DNA of 32,904 nt from SSSZ01 sp035345935 (GCA_035345935.1 DAORDK010000031.1:1-32904), one strand, 5' to 3'. Positions 1 to 8,504 are shown, numbered from the stretch's first letter. Program-made: numbers and translations. Notes: a model not told the origin generated them from the letters alone.

Positions 1-555
1 GAGCACCTCGACCTCGGCGTCCTGCAGGAGGCAGTCCCGGCTCTGCCGCACGCGGCGCACTTCCTGGAAGTGCCTGGGAAACCCGCCGGCAACAACCAGG
101 CGGCCGAGATCATGGAGGAGACCGGCGGCAAAAGCGCCGTCACCACTGCATTTCATGCGTCCGGCCAGCATACCGGCGCACAGGGCCGTGGCAACCCCAT
201 GCCGCCAGAAACCCCTCAGATTGATCCCCGACGCCGCGGCATGGGCTCCGACCGGCCCCGAAACCGCCGCCGCTAGAGCGAGGTTGCGGATGTTCCCCAT
301 GCCCAGGACGAACACGGCATCGCGAACCGACACGACTTTGCGTCGCAAGCCGTAGAAAGACGAGTTGGCAATGCGCAGCAATCTTGCCACCAAGACCTGG
401 TCGAGGGCGATCTTGCGCGCCAGTTCTTCTCCCGAGGTCTCCGGATCGTCAAGGGAACGCAATAGCTCGTTGACGATGGCGGGCATGGGAGGCAGGGCGG
501 CCAGTGCTCGGGAAAGGCTTTCCCGATCCAGTCGGAAATCGTCCTGGCCGGTCAT
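1..555 (-). CDS. HDOD-domain protein, C-terminus beyond window
   Basis: The 185 visible residues form most of an HDOD domain, an HD-GYP relative that usually lacks the metal-binding and hydrolytic residues and acts as a signalling scaffold. Visible hallmarks are PPMPAIVNELL near residues 22-32, the ANSSFYG stretch near 72-78, a helix with VRDAVFVLGMGNIRNLA, and GLLHDLGRLV near 155-164, which keeps an HD pair. The frame runs off the left edge without a stop, so any further C-terminal domain is unseen. The ATG at 555 has an AAGGAGG ribosome site six bases upstream and overlaps the preceding stop by four bases (ATGA), so it is translationally coupled as the last visible gene of the FIST/kinase/c-di-GMP operon. 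The fold is clear; the role as an output of this pathway is inferred from position. Confidence 0.85.
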   Translation of the reverse strand, partial: MTGQDDFRLDRESLSRALAALPPMPAIVNELLRSLDDPETSGEELARKIALDQVLVARLLRIANSSFYGLRRKVVSVRDAVFVLGMGNIRNLALAAAVSGPVGAHAAASGINLRGFWRHGVATALCAGMLAGRMKCSGDGAFAAGLLHDLGRLVVAGGFPRHFQEVRRVRQSRDCLLQDAEVEVL

Positions 556-863
556 TCCTGCCCTCCTTGCCGATAGGCGATGAGCAATCGGTGCAATTCC
601 TCCGCCGGACCATTTCCGGCAGTATTGCGAAACAGATACTTGAGCCGGGATTCGCAGCGCTCCTGCTCCGCTTCACCAGAACCCTCTTCCCCTTTCACGC
701 GTATCCGCGTGATTCCCTCGCGGCGTACCGCTTCGAGCATTTCTGCGGTCAATGCCGTACCGGCCATCACCAGTACCTTTCCGGAGGATTCCAGCAGGTC
801 GGACGCGAGGACGGTCCCCGGCGCGATGGCATCGAGTTCGAGTTCCTGGACCGAATCATCCAC
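552..863 (-). CDS. Small 103-residue protein resembling the N-terminal module of HD-GYP proteins
   Basis: The first 60 residues follow a pattern common in the short beta-rich region before HD-GYP domains: LDAIAPGTVLASDLLESSG, then VLVMAGTALTAEMLEAV, then a Gly-Ile-Thr-Arg-Ile-Arg-Val strand. Here it stands alone, followed by a charged tail, with no catalytic motif, signal peptide or membrane segment. I chose GTG at 863 because GGAGGT lies eight bases upstream; no in-frame ATG is better placed. The gene overlaps the EAL gene upstream by eight bases and the HDOD gene downstream by four. It may be a split accessory domain working with the HDOD protein, which is inference. The existence of the gene is well supported by coupling; its function is unknown. 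Confidence 0.75.
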   Translation of the reverse strand: MDDSVQELELDAIAPGTVLASDLLESSGKVLVMAGTALTAEMLEAVRREGITRIRVKGEEGSGEAEQERCESRLKYLFRNTAGNGPAEELHRLLIAYRQGGQE

Positions 864-3453
864 CCTCTGCCACCTCCGGCAACAACATCAGCAGGGCACC
901 TCGCGCGTCGGGCCGGCGCGTCATGGGCCGCATCAAGGCTCGATAGCTGCGCGTGCCCGCCCGCCACGACAATTCTTCGCCGAAGGAGCGCTCGAAAAGG
1001 CCTGTGAGTTCCGCCGGCAGGCAATCGACTGCACGGGACCCGAACGAGCATCCTTCCGGACCGAGCACCGCACTCGCCTCCCCATTGGCAAACACGATCA
1101 CGCCGTCCTGATCGATGCCGATGATCGGGATGGCCACCTGCTGGAGAACCTCCTGGGTCATGCCGACCAGGGCTTCGTCACGGACGATGCGCTCCTCCTT
1201 GGACTTGAGCAGGCCGCTGAGTTGTTCGTTGGTGCGGGCCAGCTCGGCGTTGGCCGCCTGGAGTTCGTTGCCCAGCCGCCGATTGTCGTCGGCGAGTTCC
1301 TTCTGGCGGAAGGCTTCCTCGATGTTGTGCCGCAATTGGTCGTCATCCCACGGCTTGGTGAGAAACTTGTAGATTGCCCCCTCGTTGATCGCATCCGTCA
1401 CCGACTGGAGATCGGTGTATCCCGACAAGACCATGCGGATGGTCCCGGGGTGTATGGTCTTGGCACGGCGCAGAAACTCGACCCCGGTCATGCCCGGCAT
1501 GCGCTGATCGGACAGCACTACGTCGACGTCATTCTTGGCCAGAATCTCCAATCCTTCCGCCGCGCTTGTCGTGTAAAGGATGCGATACCCGTCGCGCCGC
1601 AGCAGTCGGCGCAGGGACGCGATGATGTTTTCTTCGTCATCGACGATGAGGATGGTGCGCTGCCGCTGTCCCGCCCGCAACAGTTCGGACGGCAGTTGCC
1701 GCTTTTCCCGCAGCATGGTCGCCATTTCCTCGGCGGGAACCGGACGGCTGAAAAAATACCCCTGGATTTCGTCGCACTGATTCGTGGCGAGGAGGGCAAG
1801 CTGCCCGGCGGTTTCGACGCCCTCGGCAACCACCTTGAGTTTCAATTGATGGGCCATGGTAATGACCGCCCGGGTGATCGAAGCGTCATCCGGATCGGCG
1901 GTGATGTCGCGGATGAACGAGCGATCCACCTTCACGGCGTCGAGGGGAAATTGCTTGAGGTAGGCAAGACTCGAATATCCGGTTCCGAAATCGTCCACCG
2001 ACAGCCGTACCCCGATGCGGCGCAATTCGGAAAGGGTCCTGACCACCTGATCGACGTCGCGCATGAGCAGACTCTCGGTCAACTCGAGTTCGAGACGGTC
2101 GGCGGCGATGCCTTGATTGGCGATGACCTCGCGGACCCGTTCGACCAGCTCGCCGCCGTCGAACTGCCTTGCCGAGAGATTGACCGCGACGACGGGGCAC
2201 TCGACTCCGCTCTCCTGCCAGACACGCACTTGTCGGCAGGCCTCGGTGAGAACCCAGTTGCCCAGTTCCTCGATGAGGTTCAGTTCCTCCAGAGCCGGGA
2301 TGAATTCGCCCGGCGCGACCAGTCCCCGCTGCGGATGCTGCCAGCGGACGAGAGCCTCGGCGCCGACGATGGCTCCGCTCAGGCAGCTCAACTTGGGTTG
2401 GTAGTAGACGACGAATTCCCGGTTTGCCAATGCCGCGCGCAATTCGTTGTCGCGCTTGAGTTGCTCGGCATTGCGGGCATTCAGTTCCGGGGTGAAGAAC
2501 TGGAATCCCGAGCCCCCCATTTCCTTGGCCCTATCCATCGCCTTGACGGCGCCTTGCATGAGCTCCTCGGCCTCCTCGCCATCCATCGGAAAGAGGGCGA
2601 CCCCCAGGCTCACTGAGCCGTAGATCTCCCCCTCTTCGATGCTGAAGGGACTCTTCATGGCATTGAGGAGTTTCCTCGCGATCAGCCCTGCCTCGGCTGC
2701 ATCGTGGATATCCTGTACCACGAAAGCGAATTCATTGCCCCCGACGCGCGCCAGGGTGTCGCTCTTGCGCAGACAATCCCCCAGCCGCCGGGACACTTCC
2801 CGCAGCAGCTGATCCCCCGCCTCATGCCCCAGGGTGTCGTTGATGCCTCTGAACTTGTCCAGATCGGCGAAGACCACCGCCAGCTTGTGGTCATAGCGCC
2901 GGGAACGCAGAATCGCGCTGCGCAGCCGATCAAGGAAGAGCGCACGGTTCGGCAGTCCGGTCAGGCCATCGAAATGGGCAAGTTTGAATAGGCGTTGTTC
3001 GGCAAGCACCGTGTCCGTGACGTCGTTCTGGACGATCACCGCGCCGCGGCCGTCGGCATATTGCCATGCCGCCAGATCGATTCTGAACCAGCTGCGCTGG
3101 CCGGCTCGCTCGCGGGCGAAGACGAAAGTCACCGCTTCCCGTTGACCGGAAATGATCGCCGTAAGGAGACCAGGAACGTCGAGGTCGTGGCCCTCGTCGG
3201 AAGCGTACAGATCCCGGGATGCCGAGGAATAATCGATCCCTGCCCCCAGGCCTGGATTTTCCTTTTTCCAGCCGGCATTTCCATGGAGGATGACTCCCGA
3301 ACGATCGGTGATCGCGATCGCGGCCGGGCAAGCGTCGAGAATTGCCGTCACCGGCGGGAGACTGCGACCCGCGAGACCAAGATCGGCGACCGGCGTCGCC
3401 GACTGGCCCGGGCGGGTGCCTTCGGCGCGGTTCTGAAGATTGTCGCTTGACAT
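856..3453 (-). CDS. PAS-GGDEF-EAL-REC c-di-GMP phosphodiesterase / response regulator
   Basis: An 865-residue soluble protein. Domains in order: PAS-like (about 33-150), GGDEF (about 158-320), EAL (about 335-585), CheY-like receiver (about 599-715), a coiled coil (about 715-760) and a second PAS-like segment (about 770-860). The GGDEF signature reads GGNEF at 238-242, so the metal-binding third position is Asn and cyclase activity is probably lost. The EAL domain keeps EALVRW at 366-371, ELTES, DDFGTGYSS near 487-495, KVD near 508-510 and AEGVET, so c-di-GMP hydrolysis looks possible. The receiver has DD at 605-606, phosphoacceptor Asp649 and Lys700. It lies 27 bases after the histidine kinase and is the obvious phosphorylation target. 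Family knowledge suggests a degenerate GGDEF may bind GTP or c-di-GMP to regulate EAL. The domain assignments are confident; the kinase partner is inferred from gene order. Confidence 0.92.
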   Translation of the reverse strand: MSSDNLQNRAEGTRPGQSATPVADLGLAGRSLPPVTAILDACPAAIAITDRSGVILHGNAGWKKENPGLGAGIDYSSASRDLYASDEGHDLDVPGLLTAIISGQREAVTFVFARERAGQRSWFRIDLAAWQYADGRGAVIVQNDVTDTVLAEQRLFKLAHFDGLTGLPNRALFLDRLRSAILRSRRYDHKLAVVFADLDKFRGINDTLGHEAGDQLLREVSRRLGDCLRKSDTLARVGGNEFAFVVQDIHDAAEAGLIARKLLNAMKSPFSIEEGEIYGSVSLGVALFPMDGEEAEELMQGAVKAMDRAKEMGGSGFQFFTPELNARNAEQLKRDNELRAALANREFVVYYQPKLSCLSGAIVGAEALVRWQHPQRGLVAPGEFIPALEELNLIEELGNWVLTEACRQVRVWQESGVECPVVAVNLSARQFDGGELVERVREVIANQGIAADRLELELTESLLMRDVDQVVRTLSELRRIGVRLSVDDFGTGYSSLAYLKQFPLDAVKVDRSFIRDITADPDDASITRAVITMAHQLKLKVVAEGVETAGQLALLATNQCDEIQGYFFSRPVPAEEMATMLREKRQLPSELLRAGQRQRTILIVDDEENIIASLRRLLRRDGYRILYTTSAAEGLEILAKNDVDVVLSDQRMPGMTGVEFLRRAKTIHPGTIRMVLSGYTDLQSVTDAINEGAIYKFLTKPWDDDQLRHNIEEAFRQKELADDNRRLGNELQAANAELARTNEQLSGLLKSKEERIVRDEALVGMTQEVLQQVAIPIIGIDQDGVIVFANGEASAVLGPEGCSFGSRAVDCLPAELTGLFERSFGEELSWRAGTRSYRALMRPMTRRPDARGALLMLLPEVAEGG

Positions 3454-3480
3454 GGACTCGGCGCCGTAGGATCGGGTGGT

Positions 3481-4572
3481 CTAGTGAGCCTGGGAAACCG
3501 GCAAGCGCACGGTAAAGGTCGTCCCTTCGCCGGGAGTGGTGTCCAGGTCTATCCTCCCGCCGTGCTTCTCGATGATGCCGTAGGAGACGGAAAGGCCCAG
3601 CCCGGTCCCCTTGCCCACGGGCTTGGTGGTGAAAAAGGGGTCAAAGATGCGGTCGCGGATCGCGGCTGGAATACCCGCCCCCGTATCGCGTATCGACACC
3701 CAGACCTGGCCGTCCTGCGCTCCCGTGGAGATGGTGATGCGTCCCCGCTCGGGAATGGCCTGGGCGGCATTGACCAAAAGATTCATGAAGACCTGATTGA
3801 TTTGCGAAGGACGACATTCGACCAGAGGCAACTGGCCGTAGCACTTGTCCACCTCGGCCTTGTACTTGATCTCGTTCCAAACCACGTTGAGGGTGCTGTC
3901 GAGGCCGGCATGGAGATCGACCCATTCCATTTCCACTTCTCCGGTGCGGGAAAAATCCCGCAAGTCCTGGACAATTTTGCGCACCCGGGCGGTGCCATCG
4001 ATCGATTCGCTGATCAGGTTCCCGATGTCGTCGCGAACGTAATCGAAATCCGCCGCCTTTTTGAGCTTCTCCAATTCCGCACGCAGGTCGGCATGGGCGG
4101 CCAGTAGCGGATTCACCGCGCCGTTGATGCCATCCACCAAGTCCAGGATAGACCCCACGTAAGCCTTGAGGGTACCCAGGTTGGAATTGACGAAGCCGAT
4201 GGGATTGTTGATCTCGTGCGCGACGCCCGCCGCCAGCTGGCCGATCGAGGCGAGCTTCTCGGACTGCAGCAACTGGTTGTGGGCTTCTTCGAGCTTCTTG
4301 ATGAGCTCGCGCTGCTCTTCCTTCTCCCGGGCGAGGGCGCGATTGACCTTTTCGTTCTCGTGCAGTGCGGCCTCGAGCTCCTGGGTGCGCCGCCGGATTT
4401 CCGCCTCCAGGCTGACCGTCGTCTGGAACAGGGCGAAATCGCTGGTGCGGGCGCTCATGTCCCGCTCGGCACGATTCATCAGGGCTGCGACCACTTTGTT
4501 CAGGCGCCGCACCTCACGCTGCAGGGTTTCAGTGTCGTCGGGAACGACTGGGGTCGCTCCGCCTTCAGCCAT
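3481..4572 (-). CDS. Soluble sensor histidine kinase without a recognisable input domain
   Basis: This 363-residue kinase has no membrane segment and no PAS or GAF domain. Residues 15-105 form a charged coiled coil. The dimerisation/phosphoacceptor region follows with GVAHEINNP (His119), and then the ATPase domain with the N box around Asn268, DTGAG at 296-300, an F box (DPFFTT) and GTGLGL at 322-327. I chose ATG 4572 over an upstream in-frame ATG at 4638: it has GGAG six bases upstream and overlaps the FIST stop by only eight bases. Lack of a sensor domain and coupling to the FIST gene suggest that FIST is its sensory partner, as in NosP/NahK pairs. The next gene supplies a receiver domain. 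Kinase identity is certain; the signal is inferred. Confidence 0.92.
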   Translation of the reverse strand: MAEGGATPVVPDDTETLQREVRRLNKVVAALMNRAERDMSARTSDFALFQTTVSLEAEIRRRTQELEAALHENEKVNRALAREKEEQRELIKKLEEAHNQLLQSEKLASIGQLAAGVAHEINNPIGFVNSNLGTLKAYVGSILDLVDGINGAVNPLLAAHADLRAELEKLKKAADFDYVRDDIGNLISESIDGTARVRKIVQDLRDFSRTGEVEMEWVDLHAGLDSTLNVVWNEIKYKAEVDKCYGQLPLVECRPSQINQVFMNLLVNAAQAIPERGRITISTGAQDGQVWVSIRDTGAGIPAAIRDRIFDPFFTTKPVGKGTGLGLSVSYGIIEKHGGRIDLDTTPGEGTTFTVRLPVSQAH

Positions 4573-5710
4573 GATGGGCTCCGATGGCGATGGCGGTGAA
4601 GGTCTGATTGACATGGACGCCGCCGTATTGCTCGCCATAGGTGCTGAACCCTACCGTGTTGTTATCGTCCAGGAGCTTGCCGACGGTTTCTTTCAATCCC
4701 GTTTGGGTAATTTCAAGATTGCGCAGAATGCAGTCGCAGCCCAGGATCAGTTGGGGGGAACCCACGTCTTTGCGGACATTTTCTAGGGCCTGCTCGAGGT
4801 TGCCCAGCAAATCCTTCCCCCGCGCCACCCGCAGGACCAACCCCTCATCGATTGCGCAGTAGAACGTGAGCGTCCCGTCGGGATTGGCCCGCTGGATCGA
4901 GCGGACATAATCGGTTCCATCCATGACGACGACCACCGGGGAGGACGCGAAATGGTCGGAATTGAGCATCTCCACGTCCAACCCCACCACTCGGGCATAC
5001 TCCTCGGCGGCGGGAAGCCCGTTGATTTCCTTGACCACACGGTGGGTGACATCGGCTTCCGTGACCACCAGCCGGTCTTCCTCGCTGGCGAAGTGCTGGG
5101 TCTTGAACGCCAGGAAGGGCAGCGGCGTATGAACCAGAAGCAGGACCGCCGCGTCCGAATGGAACGCAGCTTCGTGGTAGACCCAAGTCCGCTCGAATTT
5201 GAGATCGTCCCCGGCCGAGCCGCCGATCAGCGACATGCCGCCGAGACCGCTCTGGACAGCCCGCACCACCTGTTCTTCCCGCACCGACAGGCCGTCGATC
5301 AGGAGCAGGGCAAAGGTATTGCGCGACGATGCCGACGCCGCCTCGTTCCGCAGTCGCCCCCAAAGTGCTGCCGCCGCGTCGTGACCCGAGGACATGTCAA
5401 AATTCTGGAGCGGTTCCATGCGGCAACTGATCGCCGTGGCGGCAGCCCGATTGAAACTGGCACCAACCAGACTGTGGTTGGAGTAGCCCCCGGCTCCGAT
5501 CTCGCCCGCTGTGGTGCAGCCGACGAGCTGAATGCCCGGGAAAAGGCGATTGAATTCCTCAGCGACGACGTCCAGATCGTAGTGGCTGGAACAAAAGAAG
5601 ATCACCAGCCCCATGTCCGCCTGGGAAACACCGGCGAAGAATTCCTGTACGGCTTCCCGCGGGTCGGATTGCACCGATTTGGCACGGCAAATCTTTGGTT
5701 CTGTCCCCAT
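4565..5710 (-). CDS. FIST N/C domain sensor protein, NosP-like
   Basis: This 381-residue cytosolic protein has FIST N-terminal and C-terminal domains. Visible signatures are GCTTAGEIG at 64-72, GGSAGDDL at 163-170, VVTEADVTHRVVKEINGLPA around 215-234 and GFSTYGEQ at 354-361. FIST proteins are ligand sensors paired with kinases, cyclases or chemoreceptors; one subgroup, NosP, binds heme and senses nitric oxide. Several histidines could ligate heme (for example His206, His223, His253), but I cannot align them to the characterised ligand by eye. The ATG at 5710 has AAGGAG seven bases upstream. It is the first gene of a minus-strand operon leading to the kinase and c-di-GMP proteins. FIST identity is strong; NO as the ligand is an inference from the kinase pairing and the nar genes. 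Confidence 0.9.
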   Translation of the reverse strand: MGTEPKICRAKSVQSDPREAVQEFFAGVSQADMGLVIFFCSSHYDLDVVAEEFNRLFPGIQLVGCTTAGEIGAGGYSNHSLVGASFNRAAATAISCRMEPLQNFDMSSGHDAAAALWGRLRNEAASASSRNTFALLLIDGLSVREEQVVRAVQSGLGGMSLIGGSAGDDLKFERTWVYHEAAFHSDAAVLLLVHTPLPFLAFKTQHFASEEDRLVVTEADVTHRVVKEINGLPAAEEYARVVGLDVEMLNSDHFASSPVVVVMDGTDYVRSIQRANPDGTLTFYCAIDEGLVLRVARGKDLLGNLEQALENVRKDVGSPQLILGCDCILRNLEITQTGLKETVGKLLDDNNTVGFSTYGEQYGGVHVNQTFTAIAIGAHHG

Positions 5711-5751
5711 CGCCGAACTCCTTCCCGAGTGTCCGCATTCGGAATCACGCG

Positions 5752-5779
5752 ATCATACTATGACGGGAAATTAGCCCAA
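5752..5779 (-). promoter_or_regulatory. Sigma70-like promoter for the FIST-kinase operon
   Basis: On the minus strand TTGGGC (5774-5779) is followed, after 16 bases, by TATGAT (5752-5757). The predicted start lies about 35 bases upstream of the FIST ATG. The surrounding 80 bases are much more AT-rich than the coding DNA. This is a match by eye, not a scored prediction. Confidence 0.5.
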
Positions 5780-5790
5780 TACTGACTTTA

Positions 5791-5817
5791 TGATTTTTCT
5801 GATTTTTCTGATTTTTC
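5791..5817. repeat. Three perfect tandem copies of a 9-bp unit
   Basis: TGATTTTTC occurs three times head to tail (5791-5799, 5800-5808, 5809-5817). They sit just upstream of the -35 element of the FIST operon promoter, inside an AT-rich island in the divergent intergenic region of 5711-5943. Phased A/T runs could bend DNA or bind a regulator; slippage is an alternative origin. No function is known. Confidence 0.85.
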
Positions 5818-5943
5818 CTTGAAAAAATTTACTTTTTCACCAGAATCGGGAGGGTCGTCCGAGCTCTCCGCCGTACTGCTCCTACCGCCCAGATCCTCAG
5901 GCTACAATCGGGCCCCCAGGATCGTCGCCCTCGACGAGTCGCC

Positions 5944-6696
5944 ATGCATTCGATAGACATCAGCGAAGAAGCCGGAGTTCGTTACCTTCACTTCGGTTCC
6001 GACTGGATCCAGGGTGCCATGCGTATTGCCCGCCCCTGGGCTCTGGAGCTGATCTACACCCGGGAACTGATGGCGGGCCTGCTCCTGCACGCCGACGGCG
6101 ACTGGCCTAAACGGGCGCTGCTGGTGGGGCTGGGGGCCGGTTCTCTGGCCAAGTTTCTCTACCGCCATCGTCCGGAATGCCGCATCACCGTGGTCGAGAT
6201 CGACCCTAGAATCGAATGGACGGCCCGCCAGTATTTCAAGCTGCCCGACGATCCCCGGCGCCTACGGGTGGTCATCGACGACGGCGCCCGTTACCTGGCC
6301 GCCAGCGGCGAGATCCAGGATCTTATCGTTGCCGATGGCTTCGATGCCGACGGCCGAGCCGGAGTCCTCGATACCCTGCCCTTTTATCAGGTCTGTCGCG
6401 CCCGCCTTTCCGATCGCGGGCTCCTGGCGGTCAATCATCTGGGACGCAATCGGGGCTACCGGGCGAGCCTGGAGCGCATCGCGACGGCCTTCGATGGCCG
6501 GACCGCCGCCTTCCCTTCTTGCGATAGTGGCAATGCGATCACTTTCGCCGCCGCCGGCGAGCCCCTGGACAACGATCTGGAAACGCTGCGGGAGCGCGCC
6601 AAGGCCCTCAAGGCCGCCACCGGCCTTGATTTGCTGCCTACCTTGAGCCGCCTCCAGATGGCGAACAGCCTGCCTGGAGGCCGGCTGCGCCTTTGA
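5944..6696 (+). CDS. Spermidine-synthase-like methyltransferase-fold protein
   Basis: This 250-residue protein has the spermidine/spermine synthase fold without an obvious N-terminal beta domain or catalytic extension. Motif I reads LLVGLGAGSLAKF at about 59-71, the acidic loop is VVEIDP at 83-88, and a DDGARYL segment at 112-118 is followed by VADGFDADG at 129-137, which replaces the usual catalytic Asp loop. N-terminal QGAM and ELIYTRELM also match the family. Such short SpeE-like proteins are often annotated as spermidine synthases, but the true substrate is usually unknown. The gene is divergent from the FIST operon and stands alone. The ATG at 5944 has only a weak ribosome site. The fold is confident; polyamine synthesis is not shown. 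Confidence 0.8.
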   Translation: MHSIDISEEAGVRYLHFGSDWIQGAMRIARPWALELIYTRELMAGLLLHADGDWPKRALLVGLGAGSLAKFLYRHRPECRITVVEIDPRIEWTARQYFKLPDDPRRLRVVIDDGARYLAASGEIQDLIVADGFDADGRAGVLDTLPFYQVCRARLSDRGLLAVNHLGRNRGYRASLERIATAFDGRTAAFPSCDSGNAITFAAAGEPLDNDLETLRERAKALKAATGLDLLPTLSRLQMANSLPGGRLRL

Positions 6697-6710
6697 CGCC
6701 GGAAAAGCGA

Positions 6711-6754
6711 ATTACTACTAAAGTAATAACAAATTCGCCTGAATTTGGTAATAT
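6711..6754 (+). promoter_or_regulatory. Candidate promoter/operator region of the chemoreceptor gene
   Basis: This AT-rich stretch 70-110 bases before the chemoreceptor ATG holds an inverted repeat, ATTACT (6711-6716) and AGTAAT (6722-6727). It also has TAAAGTAA (6719-6726), ten bases, then GCCTGAAT (6737-6744), a partial match to the flagellar sigma28 consensus, and a TAATAT box at 6749-6754 without a clear -35. None is decisive, but a sigma28-type promoter would suit a chemoreceptor. Confidence 0.25.
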
Positions 6755-6821
6755 TCTCCCAGCGCTTCAGGAAAATCGAAGGTCGTAAGGCCTGATAACG
6801 ACATAAATTCGGAGAGAAATC

Positions 6822-8495
6822 ATGCAAACGGGAGTGTCCGTCCGGGCTCGTCTGATCACGCTATTGGTCGCCACCTTTGTTGCCCTCGTCGTCGTTTCGG
6901 GGGCGGGTATCCTCGGAATCCAGAAAACCGGCGCCATGCTGCATCAGATCAGCGTGGTGCGGCTTCCCTCCATCGTCGGTCTGGAAATGATGCGCGAGGG
7001 GCAAACGGCCATCCGGTCGGAAAACCGCAAGATTGCCTCTCTTTTCAGCCAACCCGAGCGGTGGAACCTCATTTCGGCCGCACTCTCCCATCGCAAGGAC
7101 ATCTGGTCCCGCGCCGAAAAGGGCTGGGCGATCTACGAGCCGCTACCCCAGACCGCCGAGGAAGAAGTCCTCTGGAAACAGTTCGTCCCCGAATGGAATT
7201 CCTGGAAGGCTGCCGACACCCGCCTGGGCGAAATTGCGGCCCGCCTTGCCGCCACTAGCGACGAAGCCGCCCGCGTCGGGCTCCAGAAGGAGTTTCTCGC
7301 TGCGCTGGATACCGCCTCTCCCTTGATTGGCAAGGCGTCCGAAACCCTGGCGAAAATTGTCGACCTCAATATTGCGGTTGCAGAAGACGCCAGGAAAGAA
7401 GCCGATTCCAGCAGCCGAACCTTGCTGGTGGTCATGCTTGGTGCCGCGCTGGCCGCCATGGCGATCGTAGTCGCGCTGGGGTTGCGTACCACGGCCGCCA
7501 TTCTCCGCACCTTGGGCGGCGAACCCGATGCCGCGCGCACCGCTGTTGCCCGCATCGCCGAGGGTGATCTGCGGCAGAACCTCTCCGTCCAGCCCGGCGA
7601 CCGGGAAAGCCTGATGGCGCGCCAGCAGCAGATGCAGGAAAGCCTGCGCGGCATGATCGGGGGGATTACCGCTTCCGTCGCCCGCACCGAGGAGGCGGCC
7701 TCGGCCCTGGCCGGCGCCTCGTCGCAGGTTGCCACCGCCTCCGCGGATACCAGCGAATCGGCCTCGTCGATGGCCGCCTCGGTCGAAGAGATGTCGGTCA
7801 GCATCAATCAGGTTTCCGACAATGCCCGCGACGCCCTGAACACCGCCGAGCAAGCCGGCCAGCTGTCCAAGGACGGCGGACGGGTGATCGAGGAAGCGAT
7901 CGCCGAAATCAACACCATCGCCAATACGGTGCGGGCAACGGCGGTCAACATGAATTCCCTGAGCGAGAGTTCGGCCCGGATATCCACCGTCGTCCAGGTG
8001 ATCAAGGACGTTGCCGACCAGACCAATCTGCTGGCCCTCAATGCCGCCATCGAGGCCGCCCGGGCCGGCGAGGCGGGCCGCGGCTTTGCCGTGGTCGCGG
8101 ATGAGGTCAGGAAGCTCGCCGAGCGCACGGCCAGTGCCACCGGCGAAATCAGCAACATGATCGAGAAGATCCAGCACGACACCGCAAGCTCCCTGCACCA
8201 GATGGAATCGGCCGTCAGCCAAGTGGATCGGGGCGTCGATCTGGCCGGTCAGGCGGGGTCGGCGATTCACGAAATCCGCGAAAGCGTGGGGCATGTGCTC
8301 CAGGCGGTCACCGACATTGGCGACGCCATCCGGGAACAAAGCGTCGCCAGCCAGCAGATTGCCCATCGCGTCGAGCGGGTTGCCCAATCGTCCGAGGAAA
8401 ACAACGCAGCGGCCCAGCAGACGGCGGAATCGGCGCGCACTCTCACCGCCCTTGCGGCGGAATTGCGCTCCAGCGCCCAGCGCTTCCGGACCTGA
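6822..8495 (+). CDS. Methyl-accepting chemotaxis protein
   Basis: This 557-residue chemoreceptor has a first membrane helix at about 11-33. A helical periplasmic domain of roughly 165 residues, of four-helix-bundle type, follows. The second membrane helix is at 200-222, the HAMP domain at 222-276 (with LGGEP and RIAEGDL), and the long cytoplasmic coiled coil reaches the C-terminus. The conserved hairpin tip that binds CheA/CheW spans about 393-430 and contains DQTNLLALNAAIEAARAGE. The protein ends in AQRFRT, so it lacks the C-terminal pentapeptide tether for CheR/CheB. GGAGAG lies six bases before the ATG. No other chemotaxis operon genes are next to it. Ligand unknown. Confidence 0.95.
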   Translation: MQTGVSVRARLITLLVATFVALVVVSGAGILGIQKTGAMLHQISVVRLPSIVGLEMMREGQTAIRSENRKIASLFSQPERWNLISAALSHRKDIWSRAEKGWAIYEPLPQTAEEEVLWKQFVPEWNSWKAADTRLGEIAARLAATSDEAARVGLQKEFLAALDTASPLIGKASETLAKIVDLNIAVAEDARKEADSSSRTLLVVMLGAALAAMAIVVALGLRTTAAILRTLGGEPDAARTAVARIAEGDLRQNLSVQPGDRESLMARQQQMQESLRGMIGGITASVARTEEAASALAGASSQVATASADTSESASSMAASVEEMSVSINQVSDNARDALNTAEQAGQLSKDGGRVIEEAIAEINTIANTVRATAVNMNSLSESSARISTVVQVIKDVADQTNLLALNAAIEAARAGEAGRGFAVVADEVRKLAERTASATGEISNMIEKIQHDTASSLHQMESAVSQVDRGVDLAGQAGSAIHEIRESVGHVLQAVTDIGDAIREQSVASQQIAHRVERVAQSSEENNAAAQQTAESARTLTALAAELRSSAQRFRT

Positions 8496-8504
8496 TCCGA
8501 AACC

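Noticed and set aside
580..2616. 678-residue plus-strand open frame opposite the GGDEF-EAL gene
   Set aside because: The opposite strand encodes clear PAS, GGDEF and EAL domains with intact motifs and is part of a coupled operon. The plus frame shows no recognisable domain and is typical GC-rich antisense.
5903..5908. TACAAT as a -10 box for the spermidine-synthase-like gene
   Set aside because: There is no -35-like sequence 16-18 bases upstream, so I did not list it as a promoter.
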